64,000 bases of DNA. It comes from Neopestalotiopsis rosae (lineage: Eukaryota; Ascomycota; Sordariomycetes; Amphisphaeriales; Sporocadaceae). Position 1 is the stretch's first letter; each line of letters opens with the position of its first letter. This document shows positions 22,102-34,857 of this stretch, in pieces. The notes below the pieces were generated by a model. The model was not told where the DNA came from, ran no database searches, and saw only the letters and a list, made by a program, of their open reading frames with translations. The stretch spans positions 1,178,001 through 1,242,000 of the forward strand of contig JALGAS010000003.1 of NCBI GenBank assembly GCA_023078685.1, written 5' to 3'. The position numbers were made by a program, and so were the translations under genes.

Positions 22102-25100
22102 CTACGCAGGACTTGCAGTGCCAAAGCTGCTACCATCGCTCAAGGACTGTGTTTCTGACCCACTGTCAGAGCTACGTCCTCCATTCATTCGTCGTGATGG
22201 TACTTCTAATCTGGCCATTAGTCCTGGGAGCTCGTCCTTGCCCTGCTCTACCCGCAGATTAACCATTTGCATCGCCTCTCGCAAGGTCTCACCACTCTCA
22301 TCCATGGCGGCCAGGAATCGTGCCAATTCTTTGCACAAATCCCAGTCTTCCTCGTGGATGGCGCGGGAGAACAAGCGCACAGACTGTTCTGATGCCGTGG
22401 CGAGTTCTTCAAATGTGTGTAAAATGAGCAAATATCCTCCAGCTGTCTTCAACGAGCCTCGTTGAAGCGATTCTTCGAAGAGCTCTCCCGGCGGCGGGAG
22501 ATATGCAAAGAGCGTCCGCCATGATCTGACTTCCGTCTTTCGTGTACACTGAACCACAATATCCAAATACTGTTTAAAGGATGACAAAAGTGACAATACT
22601 CGGGGAAGAAGTGCTGCTTCAGGCGAGGGCGCTGAGTCAACCTCCTCATCGAGAACGTGATGTAATAGAATTTCAAGGCCATGAGCAAAATACTCCAGGT
22701 CTTGATAGCTCTGTGCTAATTTGAGCGCTGCAAGCGAATTGTTCACGGTCAAATAATATCGCAAGACTTCTGGAAAGAAGAGGTGCGTCTGTGTTGGGGT
22801 TAGCATACTTGTTACTTCACGCGCACTTGGGTAGCGTAACTTACTCTAATGGAAAAGCGAAAGAAGGAGAAATTGATGTCTCTTCGCTGAACGAGATCTG
22901 GCTCAACGCCCAAGACGATTGCCTTGCTCAGCAGTATGGAAAGAGGGTAGAAGTCGAGTGGCATGGCTACGGTTGGTGGCAACTCCTTTGTCGAATCTGT
23001 TGCTGCATGGAGGACGTCCTGAATATCTGGCCATGCCTTCAGATCATGGCCTTCAAATAACCATAATGAATTTCGCATGGACGCCTCTTCTGTCTCTGGG
23101 GAGCTGTGACCGCTCGATGAGTTGAGCATATACACGGATGACTGATCCCTCATGCTGATGTAAAACTCAACATTTTGAGAAATGACCCGCATGTCGTATT
23201 TCAGGTGACCGTCACTGTTTCGAGAGGGCTGGAGTAGAACAAGTTTTCCGTCCACCAGAAACAAGACAGATGCTACAGCGACATCTTGTGAGGGGTCGCC
23301 GTCCAACAATTGGTTCTCTGGCAAGATCCAGCTCAGTCCTCTGACTCTTGCTGGTGATCTCACGATACCATGAAATGCGATCTGGCCAACCTGAATAGGC
23401 CGTATGGTATTTCCCACTGGAGCAAAGACGAAATGGTACAGTAGGTTCTCGTAAGTGTAAACAAGGAGCGAGTCATCTCCAGAAGGCGTGATTAAAACAA
23501 TGGGAGCAGGAAGTTGCTGGGTGAATATCGCAGTGCCGCTGTCAAGTGCTGTTTCCCTCGAATACAGTCTAAGCTCGTATGACCTGTTGGCTTCAACGGC
23601 AGCAACCAAGATATGTTGGTACCAGCACATGCCACCGCGCACAGAGAATTCGTTCTCGGCATCGTCATTTGCGAAGGTTTTCCAGCGGCCGCTGTTGATG
23701 CTGTAGTGCGCAAGCCCACGTCTTCCAGCCACTGCTACATATCTGCCGTCGGAAGATACCACGGTACACCTGATGGGCCATTGGTTGAGGAGGTAATTCG
23801 ACGGTATCCTTGCAGTATGCCACAAGAATGGCTCTGCAGAGATACTGGTGAGGTCTGGAAGATCATAGCCACGATACACCATGACACTAGACGAGGTCTG
23901 AAGGACGGTTCGAAACAAATTTGGGGGGCTGTAACACCCAGTCACGGCACTGCGAGCCATCTCTAGTAGCCAGAGTGATTCACTCTGACGACCAATAAGG
24001 AGCAGTTCACAAGCACCGCCAATCCAAGAAGCCTCCGCGACACCAGATAGCCAATCTTCCTTGTTGGTTTCCGTGATTGCAGGAGTAGCTGCAAAACTTG
24101 TGCTCAGTGATTTACCAAACACGCTCCAGGTAGCCCACCCATTTTCGTAGCCGGCAAAAAGACAATAGCCATCTGGAGAATACGTAATGGTGGTTATGGA
24201 GCCAGAAGTCTGTCTAGAAACGGGTATTTTATGTATGTGGGAGGCTGGAATATTGCCAGAATAATCTCGCACGGAATAGACGTGAATGCTTCCGTCCGCA
24301 CAACCAACAGCAATTAGCGAGAATCGCGCATTGACCACTGCTCTGACGGCGTGAGAATGTTCATCCTGCGGAGTATGGAAGCAGTATCCTTTAAATAATC
24401 GTTTGGGGCCCGCCTCGTCGTCTTGCGAAGGACCTTGGGTCGCAGACGTTCGTTGTATCGCATAGGCCTTTCCATCATTGGTTATCCATGTCGACAGATT
24501 CATCGGTCGGTCGTGTGTCATTTCTGTGATGATGACCTTCTTTTCTAACCAACCCATGCGGCTGACCAGTTCGGTACTTGTCTGGCTGCCACTGCTGTCT
24601 GGGGTCCAACGGATACATTGAACGGCCGCTGGCTTTCTGGTGGCTACCACCAACTCGTCGTCCAGCGCAAGGACGTTTTCGATGCCAGCGTCTACTTTAA
24701 TGACCCTCCGAAAACGAACACTGATATCTCGAACTCCTGAACCTTCGCCGGGGCCAAGGAATATCTGATCTGGGGAAGAATTCCCGGGCCCTCCAAAGTG
24801 ACTCTGCCGCCGCCTTTGAATGTTCATATGATCCGAGAAGCGGGGCTTATACACACGCGATTCCGCGTCGGTAGCCAAGGAATAAGTGATGAGGTAGCCC
24901 AGACTGGTCTGGACAACAAATATGGCAGAGTCGGGCCGTAGAAGAAGAGCCACATTGGTTCCGTAAGACCTGAGCGATGCTTTGGAGCGTACGACCACAG
25001 CGAGTGCGACAGTTGGCTAGCAGTATAACTCAATTAGACATAGTTCGAAGCTTCTCGACACCAGCATCATGGGGCCCTAGAGCCAACGCACCTTTGTCTG

Positions 25101-25505
25101 CCATACTGTCATGGAGGATGCCGTGACCGTTGCAAACATGTGTCCATTCCGCGAGACCTTTAAGGATATAATGGGCTCCCCAGAAGGTAAAGTCGGCCTT
25201 TCGAGATTCTCTTGGGAGCTTTGCGCGCTTGCGTGAAGGGGGAATTCATGGTCGACTGCATTGATCCCAGGCGTCCTCGGCGAGAAGAGACCAGGCGTAG
25301 TAGGAGTCAAGAGAGCGGGTGTCGCTTCGCTCGAGCTGTCTTCTGCTGGCTTGAAAAGTGCCGAGTCCTGGCTCAACAGCGAAGCGTTGTCTCCAGCAGT
25401 CGCATTGGCTGAGTCGGTGCCATCATGGGATAGCACAACCTTTGGTCGAGATGAAGCCTGGCTGCTGGTTGCGTATATCCGGGGGGTCGCAACTGGCCAA
25501 TACAT
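22102..25505 (-). CDS. RIC1: RIC1, subunit of the Ric1-Rgp1 Rab6/Ypt6 guanine-nucleotide exchange factor
   Basis: There are three exons, complement(22102..22788, 22845..25016, 25092..25505), coding for 1090 residues, the usual length. The N-terminus MYWPVATPRIYATSS is the hallmark start of the family. Beta-propeller-like repeats follow (NGHMFATVTASSMTVWQTK, FSLIAVGCADGSIHVYSVRD, YSPDGYCLFAGYENGWATW, SSDGRYVAVAGRRGLAHYS). The C-terminal RIC1 domain runs HLFFPEVLRYYLTVNNSLAALKLAQSYQDL onwards. Introns of 75 and 56 nt are both phase 0. Family knowledge: with Rgp1 it activates Ypt6/Rab6 on the Golgi for retrograde endosome-to-Golgi traffic. A Ser/Thr/Pro-rich insert in the first exon (about residues 20-105) is probably a disordered loop. 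Confidence 0.92.
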
Positions 25506-26426
25506 GGCTGCTCGGAGCCGTAAGCAGCCTCATTCGCGTCACCGCATACCAGCGATGAAATGGAACCTGTTCTCGAGCCTTTGCCGCAGCCAATGGCCAG
25601 GTCAATTGGATATGCAGTGGATGCAATTTGAGAGTTTGTAGTTGGGGTGGTGCAACGACTTAGAGAGAGGTGGATTGCAGATAGGTGCTGTCAGCTGTAC
25701 GTACGCAATTCCACTACCAGTGAGCACGAGTCGAGGGGCGGGCGCGCATCAGGTCCCCTTGATCCCCTGCAGCTTCGAGCCACGGGTGGTCCACAGATGC
25801 CCATAGATGCCCCAAGCTCCTTCAGCTTGCTAAGGTTCCGTGCAAGCTCCCGGCACGGTGGATCGCGACCCAGCGGGTTTGGACGCGGACATATTAGGGG
25901 AGTGTCCCAAATTTCCATGAGATGTGCATACAGTCCTTGAAGGCGTAGGCCCATGACAATGAAGAAAGGGTCTGCGGAATTGACAAAAGTCGTATGCATC
26001 ACCGAGTTCATACAAACTGTTTTTTTCTTTCTTGCACCATATTCAACGGTTAATACATTCCAATTTACCCAATAAGTAAACTTGACTGCAATATTTCTCC
26101 ATAATGAACACCTAGTCATGAAATTGGGACAGGCGAGAAAGACGTGCCTTCCACAATGCGCGTCTCAATTACCTGGCTACGTCCTATCATACCTTACCTT
26201 TGCTCAACTCTCTAATGTTATTACCTGCCGAACGCCGTACTTTGTGATATTCGGCGCTTGTGAGATCAACAAAACCGATCAACATTGAAGTCAAGCAAAC
26301 AAACATTGATACAGGTTGCGGCGACATATGTTTCCGCCTTAGGTGTCCATTCTTGGAGCTGCATTCCCTTTTGATCTTCTCTCTCGCGCTCACCAATTGT
26401 GTCTGGCCACCAGCAGGTCTGTCGAC
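25506..26426. other. Divergent promoter region between RIC1 and the THO subunit gene
   Basis: No gene was seen. It serves as the upstream region of both outward-facing genes. Confidence 0.5.
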
Positions 26427-27815
26427 ATGTCACGGCCCACAAGGGTGACTTATGTCCACCCCGACAAGTTCAAGGCTGTTTTCCCAACACTGAAGCCCAC
26501 AGTGTATAACGATCCCAACACGGCTAGGACCCCAGGAAAGTAAGTCGATCGAGCCAATCTGGTGTGGATGAGAGTAGGCAGAGTCAAGGGGAGCCTTGGT
26601 CGCTCAGGAAAAACGCACTCGAGAGTGGCTCTTGACCTCTCGCCTGTTGGATGAGTTGAGGGCATCCCGCTGACATGAACCAGTTTGAGGACAATTGCAT
26701 GGAATCCACTCGGAACCTGGGTCGCAACAGGGTGTACAGACAAGACCCTTCGCGTGTGTAAGTTGTCTAGATTCTTGAGCAGTGCTCTTCTTCTAGTCCT
26801 CGTCATCTGGACGATATGGCTCATGCACAATTATAGGGAATGTTGACAAGCCCAATGTTCGTCAGTCAACTGAGCTCAAAGGTCATACTGCCGCTATTGA
26901 GAAGGTTGGGTTCAACCCAGTCAAGGAGCTAGAACTGTGCTCCGTGAGCAGTGATGGGACTGTCAAGTTCTGGGACGTCAGAACACGAAATATCATCAAT
27001 GAGGTCAAGGGCCTTGGAGAGGCATTCACGCTTGCCTGGGCCCCAGATGGTGAAAGTCTAGTAGTCGGCAACAAGGTATGGCGCATCGAGTTACTTTACA
27101 AAGATGCACTTGTACTGATGGCTAGCTGCACAGGCAGATATGTTATACGTTCTATCACCCACACAAAGCACACCGTTGGCATCTCATCAGCAGACTGTCC
27201 AGACCAACAATATTGCGTTTTGCTGGAGTGGGAAGCGGATATATGCCACCACTTCTGACGGCTACACTAGGATTTTGCAATATCCAAGCCTTGAGCCAGC
27301 CTTCCTCTACGAATACAAGGAGCCGAAGGATGCAGAGATGAAACTCCACGGCCACACATCTGCCTGCACGACTGTTGAGATACATCCAATGAACAGGTTC
27401 CTCGCCACGGGTGGCAATGATTCGCTCATTTCCTTGTGGGACACGGAGGAATGGAACTGCCAGAGGACCATCACGAAGATGGTTGGACCAATCAAGAGCA
27501 TTAGTAAGCATGGTTGACGAGTTTCCCGGATTCTTGTTTAGCTCACTGTTGATCTAGGCTTCTCATTTGATGGACATTGCATCGTAGGTGGCAGCGATGA
27601 AGGTATGTTCTCCGAAAGGTGCACTGACAAGATGACAACCTAATGAGAAGTGCCTAGGCAATGCTATGGAATTCACCAATTGCGAAACGGGGGAACACTT
27701 ATTCACATATAAAACAGCGTCTCCGTGTTCCCTAGTGGCATGGGCACCTAATCGATACGCGCTTGCATACTGCGAGCTGGGGACACTTCGAATCATCAGT
27801 GCTGGGGCGAAGTAG
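26427..27815 (+). CDS. THO complex WD40 subunit (THOC3/TEX1 homologue)
   Basis: There are six exons: 26427..26539, 26684..26757, 26837..27075, 27134..27503, 27558..27602 and 27658..27815 (332 residues). WD motifs visible after splicing include LRTIAWNPLGTWVATGCTD, LCSVSSDGTVKFWDVR, KRIYATTSDGYTRILQYP, NRFLATGGNDSLISLWDTE and GHCIVGGSDEG, which fit a seven-bladed propeller and the THOC3 sequence pattern. Family knowledge: THO/TREX couples transcription elongation to mRNA packaging and nuclear export. Five introns in under 1.4 kb is the densest intron content here, and every join restores conserved WD sequence. The TAG at 27813 is followed in the same frame by a long open acidic repeat (see separate entry). 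The terminal residues before TAG (IISAGAK) look like a normal family C-terminus. Confidence 0.9.
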
Positions 27816-28229
27816 AGAAAGGACCCCATCACAGAGAATTCAGAAGATCCAGAAGATCCTGAAGATCTAGAAGATCTAGAAGTTCCAGAAGTCCCAGAAG
27901 TTCCAGAAGATCCAGAAGATTCTAAAGAGCCAGAAGATCCTGAAGATACAGAAGATCCTGAAGATACAGAAGATCCTGAAGATACAGAAGATCCTGAAGA
28001 TACAGAAGATCCTGAAGATACAGAAGATCCTGAAGATACAGAAGATCCTGAAGATACAGAAGATCCTGAAGATACTGAAGATACTGAAGATCCTGAAGAT
28101 ACTGAAGATCCTGAAGATACTGAAGATACAGATGATCCAGAAGATCTAGAAGATCTAAAAGATCCAGAAGGTTCAGAAGATGGAGAGGTCCAAGAGGTCC
28201 AGAAGGTCTATCAAAGAGCAACTAAGTAG
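27816..28229 (+). repeat. Tandem acidic-codon repeat, open and in frame after the THO subunit stop codon
   Basis: The core is built of 9-nt half-units GAAGATCCT and GAAGATACA forming an 18-nt unit repeated about eight times (roughly 27937-28078), with diverged copies on both sides (27843-28180). Read in the frame of the upstream gene it gives 137 codons, (Glu-Asp-Pro-Glu-Asp-Thr)n, ending at TAG 28227-28229. No stop or frameshift occurs between the two TAG codons. The reverse strand is also open (Leu-Tyr-Leu-Gln-Asp-Leu repeats), so part of the openness is a by-product of the unit. It may be a 3' UTR repeat, a readthrough extension or a former C-terminal tail. Confidence 0.85.
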
Positions 28230-30242
28230 ACACAAAACAAAAAGAGATGGGAAACTGGTCTATCAAGACTCTGTGCAAAGTCGCCAAGGATGAATAGCCA
28301 GGCTAGTAAAGCTAGATATCAGACAGACCCTATAGGCATTGGATTATTCGTTATAGCTAGGTGTGGAATAGAAGAGGTCTGGTCATTCCATATTCAGCAC
28401 AAGGGTGTTATCATGACCTTATACTATGACGTCATACGACTCCCACGTTCATAGTGATAAATTGAATAAAGGTGGCAGAAAGTCACTCTATTGGCAGATG
28501 CATAATACACTCAAGCAGCACAAATGACACGAAAGAGGAGACTATATGCGAGGAAACTATCAAGTGTCCACTATAATAATTCTTCTTAATGTTGAGAAAC
28601 CCGTGCAAGTCGCGTGGGCGTGGTGACATGGGAACACGCAGCTCTGAGAAGTTCTACTCCGGACATTGCCGATGCAAACTGTAAAGTGACAGAGTTTCGT
28701 CTCAGCCACAAGTGATGTTGCACAGCCCGAGGCGATAGAGTACCTGGCAACCTGAATTTTGTGTCAGTGTGCCTCTCTAGGAAGAATTACTGAGGCAAGT
28801 ATACACGCAACGGTGAGTGTATGTACAGAAAGAAAGCACTGGAGACGGATTGAAGTTTAACGAACATGTGATGTGCCTTCGACGGCTGAGGCAACGACTC
28901 TGAGGTTAGTTGCATTTCACGTTGCTGTCAATAGGTTGCTTTATTCCATCGAGGCGGACTGCAAGACCCGACGGCCACCCGCCGAGAAGTATACGCATCT
29001 CATCCACTGATCATGACTTCAGAATGGCCACAGACAGGGCAGCGTCTCTGGTTTCGTCAAAGTGCTCGAGTGTAACGTGCTCATGCAACTGTCAACGTAG
29101 AAATTGTGGCACAAAAAACACACGAGAGACGCCCTCCCGGTTTTGTGGTTTGCCTCTCTGCGCAACCCGACCTAGGAGTGCCGTTGGGCATTGTGTATCA
29201 ATGCAGAGACTAACCTTGAGTTTCTTTCCTTCTCTAGTCCTAGCCGGCTCCAGGCTGTGGCTCTTTGGAATGCTTGATGCCCAGCATTGTATTGGGTGGA
29301 TCACCCGTCACCTGGCCTAGTCTCTGGTCTTTTGTTTCTCTGACACAGCCACCTGCAAGAAGGATGTGGTGGTATGTATGTATGTACACATTGCAGCAGC
29401 GGTTAAGCCGGCGAAGCCTGGCCCAGCTTAGGCAGACCTGGCAGACCAGAAGAGAGACCGAGGAGACCTCCCAACGAGTCTTTGATGGATGTGAGACACA
29501 GTCTGGCGCCAGATCTTAGTGTCCAGCCCTTGTCTTACAAATTGTCCATGCGGCATATGTACGAATGGATGTGCCCTCGATGGGTTGCCCTCTCGCTTCA
29601 AGAATCTTTCCTTGTTTCGCCAACCGCTGTTCGTTTTCTTTCGCACGATTCACAAGATACATTCTCACTCCATTCTTACATATTCAAAAATCAGTAACAA
29701 GATAAAATTCTGGGACTTTCTGTCTTTATTGAGAGAAAGCGCAAGCCGCTAGACCCTGTGCAAACAGCGACAACGCATCAAAGCCAAAACGCATTAAAAA
29801 AAAAAAGGTACGGGATACAAGCACCAGTCGGGCGCTACAAGGGCCCGATTGACATACGTCACACCCCTCCTCGGCTCTCCCCACTGTCAGGCGCAGGTCT
29901 CCTGGTCTCTTGGTTCTAGTCAGTCATCGGCAGCCTGGCATTTCCTTGATCATCGCCTCTCTATCCCCAACCCCAGACCAAAACGAGATCCGTAGACCCA
30001 AAAAGCCCAAAGCCCAAGAGGTTCCCCCAACCCCGCCGCACCCGCGACCACTGAACAAGACCCAGACCACATCGTAATTCAGCGGGTACGACCCCTCTTC
30101 GTCAACTCTATCGTTGTTACCTATTATAACAACCTACCTACCTACTACTCCGATTTGCGCATTTTCTAACGTCGAACTAGAAACGACTTGATTGCAGCAT
30201 AGTCGAACTCTAACGAAAGAACCCCCCCAAAAAGCCGTGACA
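28230..30242. other. Intergenic region
   Basis: No gene was supported in 2.0 kb. The right end (about 29,940-30,240) is C-rich, then has CCTACCTACCTACTACTCC near 30135, typical of a fungal promoter and 5' leader for the next gene. Confidence 0.5.
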
Positions 30243-32333
30243 ATGTCTCGTTACGATGCTTACGATCCACCTGTTCGCGAGACTCGATACTATACTCGCG
30301 AGGAGCGCAGGGCCCCCGAGCCTCGCTATGAGGAATATAGCAGCAGGACCCAGTTAGTGCCCCGCCCAACACGCGAGGACAGCGATCTTTCCGTCGAAGA
30401 GGTCCGCCGTGACTTCCCTCCTCCTGGCTACACTGGGAGCCGCGATGTGCGACGTGCTCGTTCTGCCGAGCCAGGATACTACGAAGAAAACTACTACCAC
30501 AGCCGTGGTGGCGACTACCGTGACAATCGCTCCGTAAGAGACGACCCTCGCGACCAGCGCAGCAGAAAGGCTGGCAGTGTCTACTACGAGGAGGAGGAAA
30601 GAACCCGCAAGCGAGTCCTCAACCAGCAAGAGAAAATCATCGCTGCCGTCGTCGGTGGAGTTCTCGCCGCTGGAGCCAAGGAAGTCTGGGATCGCCGCGA
30701 GGCCGGTCGCGAACACAGCGGTGATATCCACCGCAACTTGGCAGCGTCCGCTGCCCTGGCCGCCGGAGGTGCTCTTGCCGGTTACCAAGGAGCTGAAGTA
30801 TACAACAAGCATACCGGCAAAGAGGACAAGAAGTCGACTTACATCATGCACAAGGGCCGTGATGGACGCGTCGCCGAGTACTATTCTGACGATGATGAGG
30901 ACCCTCGAAGCAAGAAGAGTAACAAGTCCTTCTTGGAGAGTGCACTTTCTGCTGCCGGACTGGGTGGTGCCATCAAGGCCCTGACGGGTCACGACGACCG
31001 CCGATCAGAGGGCACCCGGAGCCGTCGCGGCAGCCCAGACTCCACCCGTTCCCGCAACGACACTGCGAACAGAATGCAGAAAGCCGCCAAGGCCTCCCTT
31101 GTGGCCGGTGCCGCCGAGGCCTTCCGTGTCTCCAGAGAGCCTGGCGGCTGGCAAGGCGAGAAGATGAAGCGCATCATCACCGCTGCTGCAGGTGCAGCTA
31201 CAATCGATGCTGCTCATAACCCCGACCACGACAGCAAACGTCATCTCGTCGAGTCGGTCATCGGTGGTCTGTTGGGTAATCGTCTTTTGAACGGCTCAGC
31301 AAACAATATTGAGGAGGATAGAAGAACTGGCAGAAGCCGGTCCAGGTCCCGAGCCCGGTCCGACGGAGGAGGCGGCGGCACTGGCTTGGCGGCACTCGCA
31401 ACCGCCGGTCTGGGAGCCCTGGGCGCCAAGAAGCTCCTCGACAAAGGAAGGGACGAGTCACGGAGCCGAAGCCGAAGCCGCCGTGGTGGCAGTCGCGACT
31501 CTTACTATGACCGTGATGGCTCTCCACGTCGACAGCGTAGCCGTAGCCGAAGTGTTGTGGACTCGGCCCGCCGCAGCTTAGCCAAGATCGGCCTTGGCAA
31601 TGGGCCCGATGATCGTGACGACTATGAAGGGTCTCGCGCCTCGCGCCGCCGCCGTGGTTACAGCCCAGACGACAGATATGATGATGACTACGGATCTCGC
31701 GGCCCTTACATGAGGGGCGGTCGTGGTGATGATCATGATGAGAGATCGTCGCGTGGAGCTCGACGACGGAGCCGTTCGACTGGTCGTCGTTCGTCTTCCG
31801 TTTCCAGCAGCGACTTGGGAGATTCAGATGAGGATGAGAAGAGAGCCAAGAAAATGAAAGGTAAGCAATTGATCACCGCAGGTCTCGCGACCGTGGCCAC
31901 TATACACGCTGCGCACAATGTCTATTCGAGCATGGAAAAGCGAAACGCAAGGCAGAAGGCAGTCAAGCAAGGTCGTCTGGATCCAAGGGAAGCCAAAAAA
32001 CTCAAGTCCAAGGCCCTTTTGCAGGATGCCGCATCGATTGGCATTGCTGCTATGGGTATCAAGGGTGCAATTTCCGAGATGAAGGAAGCTCGTGAGATCA
32101 CTCACGAGTGTAAGGAATGGGAGGAAGAGAAACAGAAACGCCACCAGAAGCGAATCGAGCGTCTACAACGCGGAAACAGCGACTACTATGGCAGAAGTCG
32201 TTCGGACAACTATAATTCCCAAGCTCCACCAAGGTCGAATCGCTACTACGATGATGGGCCCCGTTATGCTGATGCGAATCCCTACTCGGCGACTCTGCCA
32301 GCACCTCCCATCGGCGGTTACGACAGAAGATGA
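30243..32333 (+). CDS. Arg/Ser-rich, largely disordered protein with hydrophobic Ala/Gly segments
   Basis: A single exon codes for 696 residues. The ATG at 30243 (GACAATGTC) is preferred over an upstream in-frame TTG. The protein alternates charged, Arg/Ser/Asp/Tyr-rich disordered parts (RSRSRSR blocks) with short Ala/Gly-rich hydrophobic segments: KIIAAVVGGVLAAGAKEVWD (131-150), AASAALAAGGALAGYQGAE (167-185), a GLAALATAGLGALGAKKLL segment and, near 540-615, LITAGLATVATIHAAHNVYS and ALLQDAASIGIAAMGIKGAI. These glycine-zipper-like pieces and the Arg-rich context resemble fungal DUF3824-type proteins, a group sometimes linked to septal pore or Woronin-body tethering. That link is weak inference. 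The function is unknown. Confidence 0.85.
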   Translation: MSRYDAYDPPVRETRYYTREERRAPEPRYEEYSSRTQLVPRPTREDSDLSVEEVRRDFPPPGYTGSRDVRRARSAEPGYYEENYYHSRGGDYRDNRSVRDDPRDQRSRKAGSVYYEEEERTRKRVLNQQEKIIAAVVGGVLAAGAKEVWDRREAGREHSGDIHRNLAASAALAAGGALAGYQGAEVYNKHTGKEDKKSTYIMHKGRDGRVAEYYSDDDEDPRSKKSNKSFLESALSAAGLGGAIKALTGHDDRRSEGTRSRRGSPDSTRSRNDTANRMQKAAKASLVAGAAEAFRVSREPGGWQGEKMKRIITAAAGAATIDAAHNPDHDSKRHLVESVIGGLLGNRLLNGSANNIEEDRRTGRSRSRSRARSDGGGGGTGLAALATAGLGALGAKKLLDKGRDESRSRSRSRRGGSRDSYYDRDGSPRRQRSRSRSVVDSARRSLAKIGLGNGPDDRDDYEGSRASRRRRGYSPDDRYDDDYGSRGPYMRGGRGDDHDERSSRGARRRSRSTGRRSSSVSSSDLGDSDEDEKRAKKMKGKQLITAGLATVATIHAAHNVYSSMEKRNARQKAVKQGRLDPREAKKLKSKALLQDAASIGIAAMGIKGAISEMKEAREITHECKEWEEEKQKRHQKRIERLQRGNSDYYGRSRSDNYNSQAPPRSNRYYDDGPRYADANPYSATLPAPPIGGYDRR

Positions 32334-34857
32334 GGGGATGATGGTGGTCAACACTACCATTCTCCATAACCCATCTCGAAAAATCACCTTCCACCCTTCT
32401 TCCTTCTGCCCTCCCTCATCACAGGACTGGTGGATATGGATATCTTCATTTCTCCCCAGTCACGACTTGACGATGTTATGTGTAACGAGGTGTTGAGAAA
32501 ACAAGATCAAGTTCCAAAATGGGGGGCGTTTTCTTGGAAAGAGATAGTTGGATCTACTCGGAAACGATTTATGAAAGCTTGCTTGCTTGCACTGCCTTGT
32601 TCGACCTTTTCATAATATGATAGAAAGCACAAGAGCTGGGAATCTTTTCTTGCCCCTTGTTTTCTGTTCATTTCTTTCTTTCCTACTTTCTCCCCTTTAC
32701 AGCAAGAAGAATTTTACAAGTTTTTTCATCATAACAGGACAATACACTGATACGCATAATTTTGTGACAGACCGGCGGCGTCGACGCCACGATTACTAAA
32801 TGAATTATGCCCCGAGTGGTGAAGGGCATGATTATTATATTATGTGGCTCGGCAGATGATTCACCTGCCAGTTCCGAGACACGATTCATGCATCCCGGCA
32901 TGGATGAATTGTCTCTCCGGACGTTGTGCATGGGGGGATCTGACCGTGAAACCGAATGTCGTGGACAAATGGAAAGACGAGAATCCTACCGATTCGGATC
33001 GCGAGGATGGGACGCAACTGGCTAGGGAAAAGTGGGACAATCATCCCACACCACCCAGGACCTCTTGAAGCGGCAGGCCTACCGGCCTTTTCTTTTTTCT
33101 TTTGGGTTCTGATCGTCATTGAGCCGGACCCAAAGAACCGGACCAGCGAATGCTGTTGGTGCTGTGGGGAACAACCGTGAACGCAGGGGTTATGCATATT
33201 GGACTATAGTTTCTCTGTGTCCGAGACATTTCCTCTGCAGACGTCACATCCGACTATGATGCATTCGAGTGTGTTCCTCAATATTTTGGGGGCATTGGTT
33301 GTCATACCACCACGACCCATTTCTACGTTTTACCCTCTCTTTGCTGGGTACACACAAGGTGTCAGGATTTCAACAATAACGATTTTACGATGCAAGAGGA
33401 CGGATTGGTCACGATACTCCCGGAGGATATAGAAATGGAGAGTTTGGAGTGTATGTAGGGTTCGGGAGTGGCGTGTATGATGTGTACTCTCCGATTGGAT
33501 GAGTGGCAGATCAAATGGACAGGACTTTTATGAATGGGCTGCTTTTTTCTCTCTGTCATTTTTGTAAATATTCAATAACAGCTCGAGTCACGATGGAGTC
33601 ATTCCTCCAAGTGCGTCATAGGATTTGGTAGCCAGGTTTGACCACTCAAGTTCAACTTACGACCTTCGTGCATTATACACAGGATTTCGAACTTTGGAAG
33701 CATACGCAAGCCATAGGCCGAACTTGGCAATCCAGTAGGGTCGCTTGATTCGGCTTCAATTTGGTTGTATCGTGAAAGTCTCTCTTGGTATGTTGGGATC
33801 AAATCAGCACGGGGGATTTGAGGCGAAGGCACAGCCAACAAGGCAAGTGTGTCTGGTGATGCTCAACATCTGCTGAGACCATTTGTCTCTCGACTGTTGT
33901 TTGCATGAAGATTGAGAGATTGCGCCAACTGTGTTGGTTGCGATCCTTAAGGTGAATCCATTGACGAGGTTATCTGGTGGAGCGACACAGCCACGGTCCC
34001 ACCAGAGCTGTCCGTTAGAAGTCATCCGGCGCACAAATACGTGGGAAAAAAGCCGTACGTAAATGTGAGAGCAGGAAGAGGGAGAATAGAGAAAAAGCAA
34101 TGTGTTGAGAAGCGGCCTTCACCGTCTTTCTAAATGACTTGATATGCAGCATGTCGGCCAAAGGAGCGGCTGGCAGCAGCGGGGTTATGATGATGATGTC
34201 ATACATGCCGACTCTCCTCACTGTCTGCTCCATTGTTTCCCGTTTCGGGAACTTCATATCGCAAGCCATCAATGTACGGTAAATGTTTCATGATTCTGTA
34301 ATATGTATAGTGGAGGAGATAATTCACAACGAGGAGTGGCCATCAAGGTGTGCAAGGTATATATATACTGCCACACAGTGCGCCTTAACGCCTGGGGCAA
34401 TAATGAAGCCCTTCACGGCCGAAAGGAGACTCTCATTTGTTCTTCACAGCATGACTATCTGAATGTAGGAACCAACGATGAATCAAAATAGTGTACCTTA
34501 GTTTAGAGGCGTAGGGACTTGACTGCATACTCTGTTGGTTTTAGGGGTCCGAATGGGGGGATCGACGTTTGACGTGCTTGGCAATGGGCCGTCCCTGAAT
34601 CTTGGCAAAAAGCTTGTCAATACCACCTGATTCCGACATTGGTAGAGTCACGTCGGTAATATAAGGCGCTGTACCCTCTGTTGCAGCTAATTCGTGGGTT
34701 AGGTTATTTTGTATTTGTTGGCGAACTCTTAGTGAAGGGTCCACTGCAAGGACTATGTATCCATCGCCAACCATCACCGCGCTGGTTTCTGGTGTAGTTG
34801 CCAGGCAGATCGTGGTGTATCAACGTACGGAAATCAAGAATTGCTATATCTCTCTTG
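32334..34857. other. Intergenic region
   Basis: No supportable gene. On the minus strand, 33599-34272 has several adjacent short frames (for example MEQTVRRVGMYDIIIITPLL near 34230 and a frame ending NPMTHLEE at 33599) that could be pieces of a small or decayed gene. I found no convincing set of splice sites joining them and recognise no domain. Confidence 0.4.
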
